The translations under genes were made by a program, and so were the position numbers. A model generated the notes under the pieces. That model had not been told where the DNA came from. It ran no database searches and was given only the letters and a program-made list of their open reading frames with translations. A stretch of DNA of 64,000 nt, taken from assembly GCA_964570325.1 (NCBI GenBank), contig CAZMXS010000012.1:1-64000 (forward strand). The letters are read 5' to 3'. This document shows, in pieces, positions 18,356 to 27,600 of the stretch. Source of the stretch: CAZMXS01 sp964570325 (GTDB taxonomy: Bacteria > Verrucomicrobiota > Kiritimatiellia > CAIQIC01 > CAZMXS01). Positions within the stretch are counted from its first letter, which is position 1; the number at the start of each line of letters is the position of its first letter.

Positions 18356-19297
18356 TCAGAGATCCCCTCGGGCGAGTAGGCGTTGCAGTTCATCCGGCAG
18401 CGGCGACTCGATGCGGATGCGCGCGCCGCGGGATGGGTGTTCGAACTCGATCGCCGCAGCGTGCAGGAATTGGCGCGCCAATGGCAGCCGGTCGCGCCAC
18501 TTGCGGGCGCAATAAACAGTGTCGCCGGCGATCGGATGATTCACGGCGGCCAACTGGCACCGAATCTGATGGGTGACGCCGGTGAAGATCACCACCTCCA
18601 AGTAGGTGAAATCGGTGAACCGCCGCAGGATGGCGATGTGGGTTTCCGCGCGGAAGGCGCCGGAGCCGGCCGCGTTGTTTCGCGCAATGACCATGCGGCC
18701 GGGGTGCTGCGGATGATGCGCCAGGCGGTGAACCAAGCGGGCCGATTCAGTGACGCGGCCATGCACCAGCGCCTGGTAGGTTTTCCGGACAGTCTGGGCG
18801 CGGATTTGCCCGCGCAGGTGCGCATAGGCCGCGGGTGTTCGGGCCGCGATGACCACTCCGGAAGTGTCCGTATCCAGGCGGTGGATCAACGCCGGGAACA
18901 GCGGATTGTCGCCAATGCCGGCCAGTTCTGGATATTGGGCGATCAGGCCATTGGCCAGTGTTTGTGTCTCGTCGCCGCGCAACGGATGCACCGGCAGGCC
19001 CGCCGGCTTGTCGAGGGCCAACAGACAAGGGTCTGCGTACAAAATGTTCAGCGAAATAAACGCGTTGGGTTGCAGGGCGACGACTGGGGGGGGCGGCAGA
19101 CACAGGATGGAGACGGTTTCGCCGGCCTCTAGTCGGCGGCTCTTGCGCACGACGCGTTGATTGAGCAGAATGTCGCCCCGTTCGATGGCCGCACTCAACG
19201 CCGCGCGCGGGAGAGTCGGGAACTGTTCAGCCAGAAAACGATCCATCCGCTGCCCAGCGGCGCCGGGTGGAACCTGAATGGATGCGGTGGATGACAT
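18356..19297 (-). CDS. RluA/RluD-family pseudouridine synthase
   Basis: A 313-residue pseudouridine synthase that would modify rRNA or tRNA uridines. The N-terminal S4 RNA-binding domain includes QRMDRFLAEQFPTLPRAALS and ERGDILLNQRVVRKS. The catalytic domain carries LLALDKPAGLPVHPL and the signature ALIHRLDTDTSGVVIAA with the catalytic Asp. HQIRCQLAAVNHPIAGD closes the fold. ATG 19297 is chosen because similarity starts soon after it; the frame extends to 19387. Which RluA, RluC or RluD activity it has cannot be told. It is last in the minus-strand U32-tatD-tcdA-rluA run. Confidence 0.9.
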   Translation of the reverse strand: MSSTASIQVPPGAAGQRMDRFLAEQFPTLPRAALSAAIERGDILLNQRVVRKSRRLEAGETVSILCLPPPPVVALQPNAFISLNILYADPCLLALDKPAGLPVHPLRGDETQTLANGLIAQYPELAGIGDNPLFPALIHRLDTDTSGVVIAARTPAAYAHLRGQIRAQTVRKTYQALVHGRVTESARLVHRLAHHPQHPGRMVIARNNAAGSGAFRAETHIAILRRFTDFTYLEVVIFTGVTHQIRCQLAAVNHPIAGDTVYCARKWRDRLPLARQFLHAAAIEFEHPSRGARIRIESPLPDELQRLLARGDL

Positions 19298-19413
19298 ATT
19301 TGCTGAAACTTTCCGATGATGCGACGAACAAGCGGATGAAACAAGCCCGCACTCCGGGCTGACCTCCATATTTGTCGGCCGCGACATGGGGCGAGCTCTG
19401 GCCTGGGGTGAGA

Positions 19414-20172
19414 TTATCCGGGTTCGCGCATGACGCCCGCCAAGGCCATGATGACCGCGTGGGCGGCCAGCAGGCCGAACACGCCGGTGATGCAGGCTAA
19501 ACTGCCCAGCGGTCGGCGGGGGCGGCCGCGGCGGTGGGCATCCGAGCGCTCTTCCTCGACGCCCGCCAATTCCGCCACCACCGGCTTGGCCGGCTCAATG
19601 GAGTATACGCATTGGATGCCGGTGATCACGCCGTGCTTTTTCAAACGCTTGCGGATAAAACGGGCCAGCGGGCACTGCCGGGTTCTCGAGATATCGCCGA
19701 AGCGGATGGCGAATGGGTCCAGCCGGTTGGCGGCGCCCATGCTGGAGACAATTACCGGAATCTTGAGTTGGGCGGCCGCCGCGAGCAAGCGCACCTTGGG
19801 GCTGACACTGTCAATCGCATCTATCAAGGCATCCGGCTGGTTGTCGAGCAACTGCGGCGCCGTCGCGCCGTCCACGAAGGTCTCCAACGCTTCGACCTGG
19901 CAGTCGGGCTGAATATCCAGCACGCGCTCGCGGGCGACTTGGGCCTTACGCCGGCCGAGGGTCGAATGCAAGGCGTAAAGCTGGCGGTTGATATTGCTTT
20001 CGCGCACCTCGTCAAAGTCCACCAGCCGTATTTGTCCCACGCCGGCCCGCGCCAGGCCTTCAACCGCGTATGAACCGACCGCGCCGAGCCCGACCACCGT
20101 GACGCGCGCGCGTCGGATTCGCGCGACGGCTTCCGGTCCCAGCAGCATTTGCGTTCTGAGCAAGCGTTGCAT
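19414..20172 (-). CDS. tcdA: tRNA threonylcarbamoyladenosine dehydratase (TcdA/CsdL, ThiF family)
   Basis: A 252-residue E1-like ATP-dependent enzyme. TcdA cyclises t6A37 in tRNA to ct6A. It has the Rossmann ATP-binding motif VVGLGAVGSYAVEGLARAGV, the aspartate motif LVDFDEVRESNINRQLYA, and DALIDAIDSVSPKVRLL. Specific to TcdA are GAANRLDPFAIRFGDIS and the stretch PLARFIRKRLKKHGV. A hydrophobic C-terminal segment (SLACITGVFGLLAAHAVIMAL) matches the known membrane-associating tail. The ATG is at 20172, 51 bases after the tatD stop. Its neighbours also modify or process nucleic acids (TatD, RluA, U32). Confidence 0.93.
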   Translation of the reverse strand: MQRLLRTQMLLGPEAVARIRRARVTVVGLGAVGSYAVEGLARAGVGQIRLVDFDEVRESNINRQLYALHSTLGRRKAQVARERVLDIQPDCQVEALETFVDGATAPQLLDNQPDALIDAIDSVSPKVRLLAAAAQLKIPVIVSSMGAANRLDPFAIRFGDISRTRQCPLARFIRKRLKKHGVITGIQCVYSIEPAKPVVAELAGVEEERSDAHRRGRPRRPLGSLACITGVFGLLAAHAVIMALAGVMREPG

Positions 20173-20223
20173 CGTGTTCGTCTTCCTCCGTTTCGGGCAG
20201 TTGCCGCATCGCCATGCGGCTGT

Positions 20224-21018
20224 TCAGATGGCGCCATAGACTCGCATTCCATTTTCCCAGGTCACGCGGGCCAGCTCCGCCAGGTCAATCTGACGCCATT
20301 CGGCGGCCTGCCGCGCCACATAAACCAGGTTGACGGGTTCATTTATTTCCGGAATGACCGGCGTAGCGGCCGATCCGTTATGACGAATGACCGGAGGTAT
20401 GTCCGGCGCGTCCGTTTCAATGAGCAGGCGATCGGCCGGCACGGCGCAAAGGCTCCGCCGCCCGCGCGTGTTGCCGGAACGGGTGATTGCTCCTGAAAAG
20501 GAAAAGTAAACGTTCAGCGCGGCTAGCGGCGGAATCAGGTCCGGCGCGCCCGAAAAAGAATGGATCACCCAGCCCGGGGCATGTGCGCCAAAGCGCGAAA
20601 GGATTTCCAGCATTCGGCCCCAGGCGCGCCGGCAGTGGATCGAAGCGGGAAGGTTGGCTTCCCGGCAGAGCTCCAGTTGCGCGGTGAAGACGGCTTCCTG
20701 CGCGGCGTCGTCGCGCCGTTCGAGCGCGTGATCGAGACCGATTTCTCCGACCGCCGCGGATGTGGTGCGCAGGTATTCCCGGAGCGTTTCGAGCCACCGC
20801 GGACTCCGTTGGGCGATATACCATGGGTGCAGCCCGAAACAAGGGATGACTCCGCCAAATTGGGTGGCGATTTTCCGTACGGCTGGCCAGTCGGATTCGG
20901 AACTGCCGCAGCAGACCATGCCGGCGACGCCAGCCGCCGCAGCCGCCGACATGGCGGGTTCGAGAACCGAGCTCAACCGCTCGTCCTGCAGATGGCAATG
21001 GGCGTCGAACAGTTTCAT
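20224..21018 (-). CDS. tatD: TatD-family metal-dependent DNase
   Basis: A 264-residue TIM-barrel metallohydrolase. The HxH metal motif is at the start (FDAHCHLQD), followed by GEIGLDHALE, the histidine strand LPASIHCRRAWGRM, WVIHSFSGAPD and the late LLIETDAPDIPP with its Asp ligand. The last replaces the more usual LETDSPYL. TatD proteins are 3'-5' exonucleases or deoxyribonucleases in DNA repair and tRNA quality control. The ATG overlaps the U32 stop as ATGA, so it is translationally coupled. It is distinct enough from E. coli TatD, YcfH and YjjV that the subgroup is left open. Confidence 0.9.
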   Translation of the reverse strand: MKLFDAHCHLQDERLSSVLEPAMSAAAAAGVAGMVCCGSSESDWPAVRKIATQFGGVIPCFGLHPWYIAQRSPRWLETLREYLRTTSAAVGEIGLDHALERRDDAAQEAVFTAQLELCREANLPASIHCRRAWGRMLEILSRFGAHAPGWVIHSFSGAPDLIPPLAALNVYFSFSGAITRSGNTRGRRSLCAVPADRLLIETDAPDIPPVIRHNGSAATPVIPEINEPVNLVYVARQAAEWRQIDLAELARVTWENGMRVYGAI

Positions 21019-23534
21019 TCCAGGGCGGCGGCAAAATGGGCGGTGTGCGTGGCCGGCAAATACTGACCCTGGCGGAGGGCCCGCCAGCGGTCGCGAACCT
21101 CATCGGGTTCGTAGGGGCGGTAAATAAAATCGGCGCGGAACCAGCGGGCGCCCGCCGGTTTCAGTTGGTCCAGTTGGTGGCTGATGCAGTAAGGCGTTCG
21201 CGACAGGGCGATGGTCCGGCAGTTGCGCTCCAGCACGGTCAGGTTCTCGCCGGCTCGCGAGGTCATGGTAACGCACTTGAATCGGCAGCGGGGGCGGCCC
21301 GGACAGCCTCCGATCAGGTTGGCATACGCGCAAGACTCGGCGATGAACAACGGGGTATCCTGGTGAACAATGACCACTGCTTGATCCGGATACGCCGTGA
21401 TCATTTCCCGCATATTGTGGCTCCCGTCCTCGGGCGAAAGCGCGAAGCGGGTGACGCCGGCATTAATCAGTTCCGCGGCGGCCAGGCGATTGAGGGCGAA
21501 CACAGTCCAGTCCGCGCTCAAGTCCAAACCCGGCGCGAGGTGCGCGAGATATGACCAGGCCGACAGGTTGGCGGCTTCCCATTTCTTCCAATTGCGGAGT
21601 GCGTTGATTTTTTCGACCAGTTCCTTTTCTTCCCAGTGGCGGGTGAGCAGCGGCAGCGCCAGCCGGATGCGCGCGGCCGTCATTTGCTGAGTGAGCCGGT
21701 CCAGTCCGGCCGTCAAGTCGGCGAGGGGGTCTTGCCCGATTTCAATAATGATTTCCTCTGCGGCTTGGAGCTCGTCAATGTCCATCCCGTCCAATAGCGC
21801 CAGGCGGTCAACTTTCAGCAGCCAGCGCGGGACGTTGGTGGGGGGCGGGTCGAACGCGCGGACGCTGAAAGCAATCTCTCGCTTTATCTTGGCGCTGCGA
21901 TTCTGGCGGTACTGCCGGTTTTCAGCTTCCAGACCCGCCACCAGCTCGCGGCGCATGTTATTCAGGAACGAGACCGGCACAAATAAATCCTCATGATTCT
22001 CAAGCTCGATATGATCCAGCCGGAAGGCGGTGTCGCCCAACTTGCCAAGGGCATCCCGCGCGGCAATATCAGTTTTACCGGAGACCTTTTCTGGCTGGAA
22101 GGATCCGGGAAAATGTCGGGCGCAGACACGGCCGGCGCCGGTGGCCATGCGCGCCGTGATGCCATCCGGCGTGATCTTGAGTGAAACCGAGATGGCCTCC
22201 CGAATCCGGTGCAGGCGCGGCTTGGGCCGCTGGTGGCGGAACTCCCGCTTGATGGCCTGCGAGGATGAGCAGTAGACCGGCGCGCCAATTGGAATCTGCG
22301 GGTATTCCGGCGGCAGTTCCACTTCGACCAGCGCGCCGGCCGGCGCGGTGATGACCGATTGTGCCCGTTGCCCGCGGCCGGCCGCCGCCAGCCGCAGCAT
22401 GTCTACTGGGAAGCCGAACGGCCGCTCTTGTCCGGGGATGTCAATTTGGATGCCGTCATGGCGCTCGAGGGCGCGCGCGGTGCGGAAGCGCACGGCTGCG
22501 TGGCGGCCGCCGGCGCGGCCAACGTATTCGACTTGTCCGATCGGCACGCCACGATGGCCGACCGTGTCCGGATCCACGGTGTCAGGATTCTTCCGCGATT
22601 GAATGAAAAGCGTGGTCCAAGGCCGGCTGAAAACCGTTTTGATTCGGGCCTGTGCTTCCGCCTCCTGCGCGCGGTTGAGTTGACCGTCAATCAAGCGGCG
22701 ATAGTAGTCCACTGTTACCGCGACATAGAGGGGGCTTTTTTTGCGGCCTTCAATTTTGAAACTGGCCACGCCCGCGCGGCTGAGATCGTGGATGTGCGCG
22801 GGCAGCGCCAAATCCTTCATGGAAAAGGGCATGCCGGTGTCCGGCCGACGCGGCGTTGGCGTGCCATCTGTTAAGGTATCCGGCGCGCCGTTGACTTGGT
22901 ACGCTTCCCGGCAGGGATAGGTGCATTTGCCGCGGTTGCCGCTGCGATTGCGCAGCATGGAAGAGCAGAAACACAACCCGCTGTAGGAATAACAGAGGGC
23001 GCCATGGATGAATACCTCGGTCTCGATTCCACTGTGAGCCGTAATTTCGCGCACCTCGTTCAGTGTCAGTTCGCGCGCCAGCGTCACGCGCTTGAAACCC
23101 ATGACCTTGAGTTGCCGCGCACCCGCCAGATTGTGGATGGCCATCTGGGTGCTGGCGTGCAGGGTGAGGCGCGGAAAATAGCGGCGGGCGAGCCGGTATA
23201 CGCCCAGATCCTGAATGATCAAGGCATCCACCCCAATATCGTCCAGCACGGCCAGCGCATCCACCAGTTCATCCAGTTCCCGGTTGGGGATCAAGGTGTT
23301 GACCGTGACGAAGATGCGGCGCGCCGGCGTGAGGGAATGCGCGTAGGCGGTCAATTCTTCCAATTCTTCCGGCGCGAAGTTGACCGCCTCGGCGCGCGCG
23401 GAAAATTGATGCAGCCCCACGTAAACGGCGTCAGCGCCGTAGTGCAACGCGGCGTAGGCGGCTTCCGGTTCGCCGCCGGGCGCCAGCAACTCGGGCCGTG
23501 ATGGCGCCGGTGGGCTTGCTTGGGGTTGATTCAT
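21015..23534 (-). CDS. peptidase U32 family protein (RlhA/TrhP-like)
   Basis: An 839-residue protein of the U32 'collagenase-like' family, long form. Members with this architecture hydroxylate 23S rRNA (RlhA) or tRNA (TrhP) rather than acting as proteases. The N-terminal barrel starts PELLAPGGEPEAAYAALHYGADAVYVGL. The family signature is IHGALCYSYSGLCFCSS, with more Cys in GKCTYPCREAY; these Cys could hold an iron-sulfur cluster. A second Cys group lies near the C-terminus (GGCPGRPRCRFKC). Both the DUF3656-like middle and the C-terminal repeat are present. ATG 23534 is chosen over the open extension to 23588. It leads the operon with tatD, tcdA and rluA, three RNA or DNA maturation genes, which favours the RNA-modification reading. 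Confidence 0.88.
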   Translation of the reverse strand: MNQPQASPPAPSRPELLAPGGEPEAAYAALHYGADAVYVGLHQFSARAEAVNFAPEELEELTAYAHSLTPARRIFVTVNTLIPNRELDELVDALAVLDDIGVDALIIQDLGVYRLARRYFPRLTLHASTQMAIHNLAGARQLKVMGFKRVTLARELTLNEVREITAHSGIETEVFIHGALCYSYSGLCFCSSMLRNRSGNRGKCTYPCREAYQVNGAPDTLTDGTPTPRRPDTGMPFSMKDLALPAHIHDLSRAGVASFKIEGRKKSPLYVAVTVDYYRRLIDGQLNRAQEAEAQARIKTVFSRPWTTLFIQSRKNPDTVDPDTVGHRGVPIGQVEYVGRAGGRHAAVRFRTARALERHDGIQIDIPGQERPFGFPVDMLRLAAAGRGQRAQSVITAPAGALVEVELPPEYPQIPIGAPVYCSSSQAIKREFRHQRPKPRLHRIREAISVSLKITPDGITARMATGAGRVCARHFPGSFQPEKVSGKTDIAARDALGKLGDTAFRLDHIELENHEDLFVPVSFLNNMRRELVAGLEAENRQYRQNRSAKIKREIAFSVRAFDPPPTNVPRWLLKVDRLALLDGMDIDELQAAEEIIIEIGQDPLADLTAGLDRLTQQMTAARIRLALPLLTRHWEEKELVEKINALRNWKKWEAANLSAWSYLAHLAPGLDLSADWTVFALNRLAAAELINAGVTRFALSPEDGSHNMREMITAYPDQAVVIVHQDTPLFIAESCAYANLIGGCPGRPRCRFKCVTMTSRAGENLTVLERNCRTIALSRTPYCISHQLDQLKPAGARWFRADFIYRPYEPDEVRDRWRALRQGQYLPATHTAHFAAALE

Positions 23535-23552
23535 ATTGAACCCATATCGTAC

Positions 23553-23581
23553 TTGCTTTGAACCATTTCGCCAGTGATATT
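23553..23581 (+). promoter_or_regulatory. candidate promoter for the EEP-family gene
   Basis: TTGCTT (23553-23558), a 17-base spacer and GATATT (23576-23581) lie in the 65-base divergent gap. They are followed by GGAG and the ATG at 23600. The spacer and -10 are the same as in the candidate at 8798. Confidence 0.35.
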
Positions 23582-23599
23582 CCGCCAATGGAGTAAGCG

Positions 23600-24631
23600 A
23601 TGAAAAACACGTGGCTGATATTGGCGCTATTGGGTGCGGTGCTGGCCGGGATCATGGGGTGGGCGGTGTGGTATTACGGCCCCGGCCCCCGCGAGGATGC
23701 GCCGCAGGTTGTTTTCGTGAAGGAGGAAGAGTCCCGGCCGGTGGGCGAGCGCCTGCGAGTGTGCAGTTACAACATCCAGGATTTCACCGATGGTTTGGAC
23801 GATGAAGCGCGCACCCCTGAACACGCGGCCCGGCATGCCGAACTGGCGGCGCGAATTATCCGCCAGATTGACCCCGATGTCCTGATCCTGCAGGAAGTCG
23901 AGAATGGTGAAATGCTGATGATGCTGAACCGCCTGTTGGACGACCGATATTCGCAGGTTTTCATAACCCAGTTCGGTTTGGGGCGGAAGGACAACCGGGC
24001 GGACAAACTGAACATTGGCGTGATGTCCCGCCTGTCGCTGCATAATGTGCGCGAAGTTGATTTCATTCCCATTCACGGCTATTCACGGCGGCCGCCGCGC
24101 GGTTTTGTCTGTTTTGCGGTGGACTTGGGACCGGATCGCCGATTGTTGGTGTATGGTGTCCACTTGAAGTCCAATTTTGGCGACAAAGCGCGCAATGGGG
24201 CACTCCGCCGGAAAGCGCTGGCCTATGTCCGCGCTGACGCGGACCGTTTGCGGCAGGCGCATCCGGAATGGCAATGGGAGGTGTTGGTGGCGGGGGATAT
24301 GAATGTAGACCCCGAACAACTGGAATTCGCGGATGATCCGACGCTGACGCCGTTTGCCGACTGGGTTGACTTGTGGCGAGGACGCCCGCTGGCCGAACGG
24401 ATGACGTTGCCCACCCGCTATGGCGATCCAGCCTTGGAATTCCCGCCGGCCACTTTCGACCGTTTCATTGCCTCGCCGGAGTTGCAGGCGGCGCCTTGGG
24501 TCGCGGATCCGCCGCAAACATTGGCGGCGGGGGTGGAGACCAACGACGTGAAAATCCTGCCGGGACAAAATGACATTCACGTATCGGACCATTATCCGAT
24601 CTATCTCGACATTCGTCGCGGTGCGGAGTGA
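23600..24631 (+). CDS. exported endonuclease/exonuclease/phosphatase-fold protein
   Basis: A 343-residue protein with an N-terminal signal or anchor (NTWLILALLGAVLAGIMGWAVWYY) followed by an EEP (DNase I-like) domain. Metal and catalytic motifs are VCSYNIQDF (Asn), DVLILQEVENGEML (Glu), VYGVHLKSNFGDKAR, VLVAGDMNVDPEQ (Asp and Asn) and the terminal VSDHYPIYLDI (Asp-His). The family includes nucleases, phosphodiesterases and lipid phosphatases. The substrate is unknown. It probably acts outside the cytoplasm. It starts 65 bases from the divergent U32 gene and converges with the beta-helix gene three bases later. Confidence 0.87.
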   Translation: MKNTWLILALLGAVLAGIMGWAVWYYGPGPREDAPQVVFVKEEESRPVGERLRVCSYNIQDFTDGLDDEARTPEHAARHAELAARIIRQIDPDVLILQEVENGEMLMMLNRLLDDRYSQVFITQFGLGRKDNRADKLNIGVMSRLSLHNVREVDFIPIHGYSRRPPRGFVCFAVDLGPDRRLLVYGVHLKSNFGDKARNGALRRKALAYVRADADRLRQAHPEWQWEVLVAGDMNVDPEQLEFADDPTLTPFADWVDLWRGRPLAERMTLPTRYGDPALEFPPATFDRFIASPELQAAPWVADPPQTLAAGVETNDVKILPGQNDIHVSDHYPIYLDIRRGAE

Positions 24632-24632
24632 T

Positions 24633-24653
24633 CGTCAGGGGGCCTGCCTGACG
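24633..24653. terminator. hairpin between convergent genes
   Basis: CGTCAGG (24633-24639) pairs with CCTGACG (24647-24653) around a seven-base loop, right at the three-base junction of two convergent genes. It lies inside the last codons of the beta-helix gene. There is no T-run, so its terminator function is only plausible. Confidence 0.3.
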
Positions 24654-27600
24654 GCGACACCCCAAAGGCGGTTGGTATCCGTCACACTGTTGGTGTAACT
24701 CATGGCGCCATCGGTCCCCGGTTGGTCGGTGTATTCCGCCAGGTTAGTCCAGCCGCTGAAAGTCGGATCGGAGCTGTAGAGCAATGTGTAGAGCCGACCG
24801 TTGACGCCGGGCCAGGTGATCCGCGCCCGCGCGTTGCCGACATTGGTTACCTGGAGCACCGCGAAGAAACTGGCCGGATCGAGCGGGTTCATACCGGCGA
24901 TAACCTCGGCTCCATCCATTTGGCGGTCGCCATCGGTGTCGGCGCGCTGCGGATCAGTGCCGAACTGGTAAATCTCGTTAGTGTCATTCAGCCAGTCGTG
25001 ATCCGTGTCGCTTGTGGGGTTGATAAACTCATGGGCGCCCATGTCCCATGCGGCGTATCCATCGTTATTGCCGTCCAGCGGACGGGGCACACGCAAGAGG
25101 TCTACGAGCACGGCCTCGTTGGTTACGGCGTCAACGCACGGCGAGGCGGCGTCCGGCCGATAATCCTGGCCGGTGGCGTTGATGAACAAAGGATCGGCGG
25201 CGATATTCCCTGGCCCGGGGGGGAGGGGGGCCGTGCAGGACCTGGCCATGGCGGAGTCAAACCAGTTTGATTCGATGCCGCCTGCCTGGTTGCCGAAGAT
25301 AATGCTGTCAGTAGCCAGGCCGCCGGCCAGGCCGCCGCCCGCAACGCCGGCGGTGTTGTCCGCCAGCGAACTGAACCCGAATTCTGCGCCCCAGGCGCCG
25401 CCGCCGTTGCTGGCGGCGGTGGGGCCGCACAACAGAGCGTTCAACCAAGCGCCACCCCAACCGCCGCCACCGTCGCCGGCCGCCGTACAGTCACGCACGA
25501 CGCACTGGGTGACCGTCACCTCCGGGCCAGCCCAGATGCCGCCGCCATTCAGATCATCCGGATTGTCCGATTCCGCCACCGTATAGCCGCCAATGATGGT
25601 GAAGCCGCAGAGGCTGGCATTGCTGGCAAGGTACACGCCGCGCACGGCCGCTGGGCCAAGCGGGCCGCGGCCAAGGATGACGGCGGAGGTGCATCCATTT
25701 ACGGAGTAGACGGTCAGCGGCTTCTCGATGAGCACGCGATTGGTTGTGGCGCGGCCGGCGGCCGGCCGGCCGCCGGTTAGATAAATGCCATTGGAAACCA
25801 CGACGAAATCGCGGTTGCCGGCTGCATCAATTGCGGACTGGATTTCACGCGCCGCGTTGCTCCAAGTCTGGTATGGCGGAATGTTGCCGCCGTTGGTGGC
25901 GACATAGAAGATGCCGGCGCGCTCGAAGGCACCCATGTCGTAGGCGATGATTCCGTCGTGATTGCCGTCGAGCGGACGCGGGGTTCCCTCGATATCGGAG
26001 GGCAAGTTATTGGACCAGCCGGTGTCCACGCAGGGGGAGTCAATCTGCAGCCGGTAATCACCCGCGCCAAGGTTGGCGAAGAGTGGCGGATTGGTCGTGC
26101 AGCCCTCGTTTTCGGGATCGGGCGTGGTACAAGTGTAGAGACAGATGCTGTTGAAAAAATTGGCCCAACTGACGGCCGCCTGGTTGTAATAGGCGATACC
26201 GTTGCGAATAGTGCTCCAGTACAGGCCGCCGCCGCTTTCCGTGGCGGTATTGCTGACAATGGTGCAATGGAGCAGGTCGCCCCAGACGGCCCCGCCGCCG
26301 TGGCGCGCCGAATTGCCGGAGATGATGCCATTGGTCATTTGAAAGCGTGAACCGCCTCCGCCGTCCTGCAAGGCGACATTCCCGATGAGGCGGCAATTGG
26401 CGCCCGCTCCATTATAGAATCCGCCGCCTTCGTTGGCGGCCTCGTTTCCGGTAATCTGGCAGTCACGGATCCGCGCGTCGGAAACACCGCCGCCGTTGCG
26501 GCCGGCGACATTACCGGCCACCGTGCAGTTCTCGAGGTGTCCGCCCCAGGTGCCGCCGCCGTCGTAGAAGGCCATGTTGCCTGAAATGATGCAGTTGGAT
26601 ATTGCTCCGCCGAAGGTGCAGTAAGCACCTCCGCCATGAAGCTGATCGGCGGCGAGTTGCCAGTTGGCGCGAGTGAAGCCATTGGTCAGTGTAAAGCCAA
26701 TCAGGCGGCTCTGGTCGCCGATATATGCGCAACGCACGGCCCCGGTGCCCAGCGGGCCGGCGCCCACGATGAGGGTGTCGGCCGGGTTGCCGACGCTAAG
26801 CATGGTGACGGCATTGGTCAGGGCGACCCGGCTGGGCAGTCCGCCGCCGACCGCGCTGTAGCCGCTGGCGTACACGCCGGTGGCGACCAGGATGAAACCG
26901 CCGGGGATATTTGCCGCAACGGCGTCCTGCAGGGTGGTCGCGGCGAGGGTCCAGTTGGTGAAAGGGAATTCGTGCGCGCCGGATAGCGATACATAATTCG
27001 TGTAGCTGGAAAACACATGGACGGTGGTTGTGGCCGCAGAACTCGATGAGCGGTTGGATGCAATCAGGGTCACTTCGTAGACGCCGGGCGTCGCGTAGGC
27101 GCGGGTGGCCACGGGCAGATTGATGGACTCCGTGCCGGCGCCCCAGAGCCAGCGATAGCCAATGACTGGGCCATCAATCAACGCCTCAAAGCTCAACGGA
27201 AAACCGGCGACTGCCCGCGTGTAGGGCGCGTTGATGGCGACGGAGACCGGGCTGGTGGCGCCGGGCGCATAATACTCGTTGCAGCCGATATCAATATTGC
27301 GGCCCCAAACGCGGGGGTTGCCGAAAAGATCGGTGTCACCCGAAGCGTAGGCGATGCTGCCCGCGTCAATGCAAGGGGAAGTGGCGATCAGGCGCGGCTT
27401 GGAAATGCCGGTCAATCCGGGTTCGTTGGTGATGTTGCCCGTGCCGCCGGGATAAGGGGTGGTACAGCAGTAGGTGCGGGCGCCGCTGTAATAATTATCA
27501 CCGCCGGAACCGGCGGTATTATAGTAGATAATGGAGTTGTAAACATTGCCGCCGTATTGTCCGCCGCCGTAGGTTCCGGAGCGGTTGGCGACGATGGTGC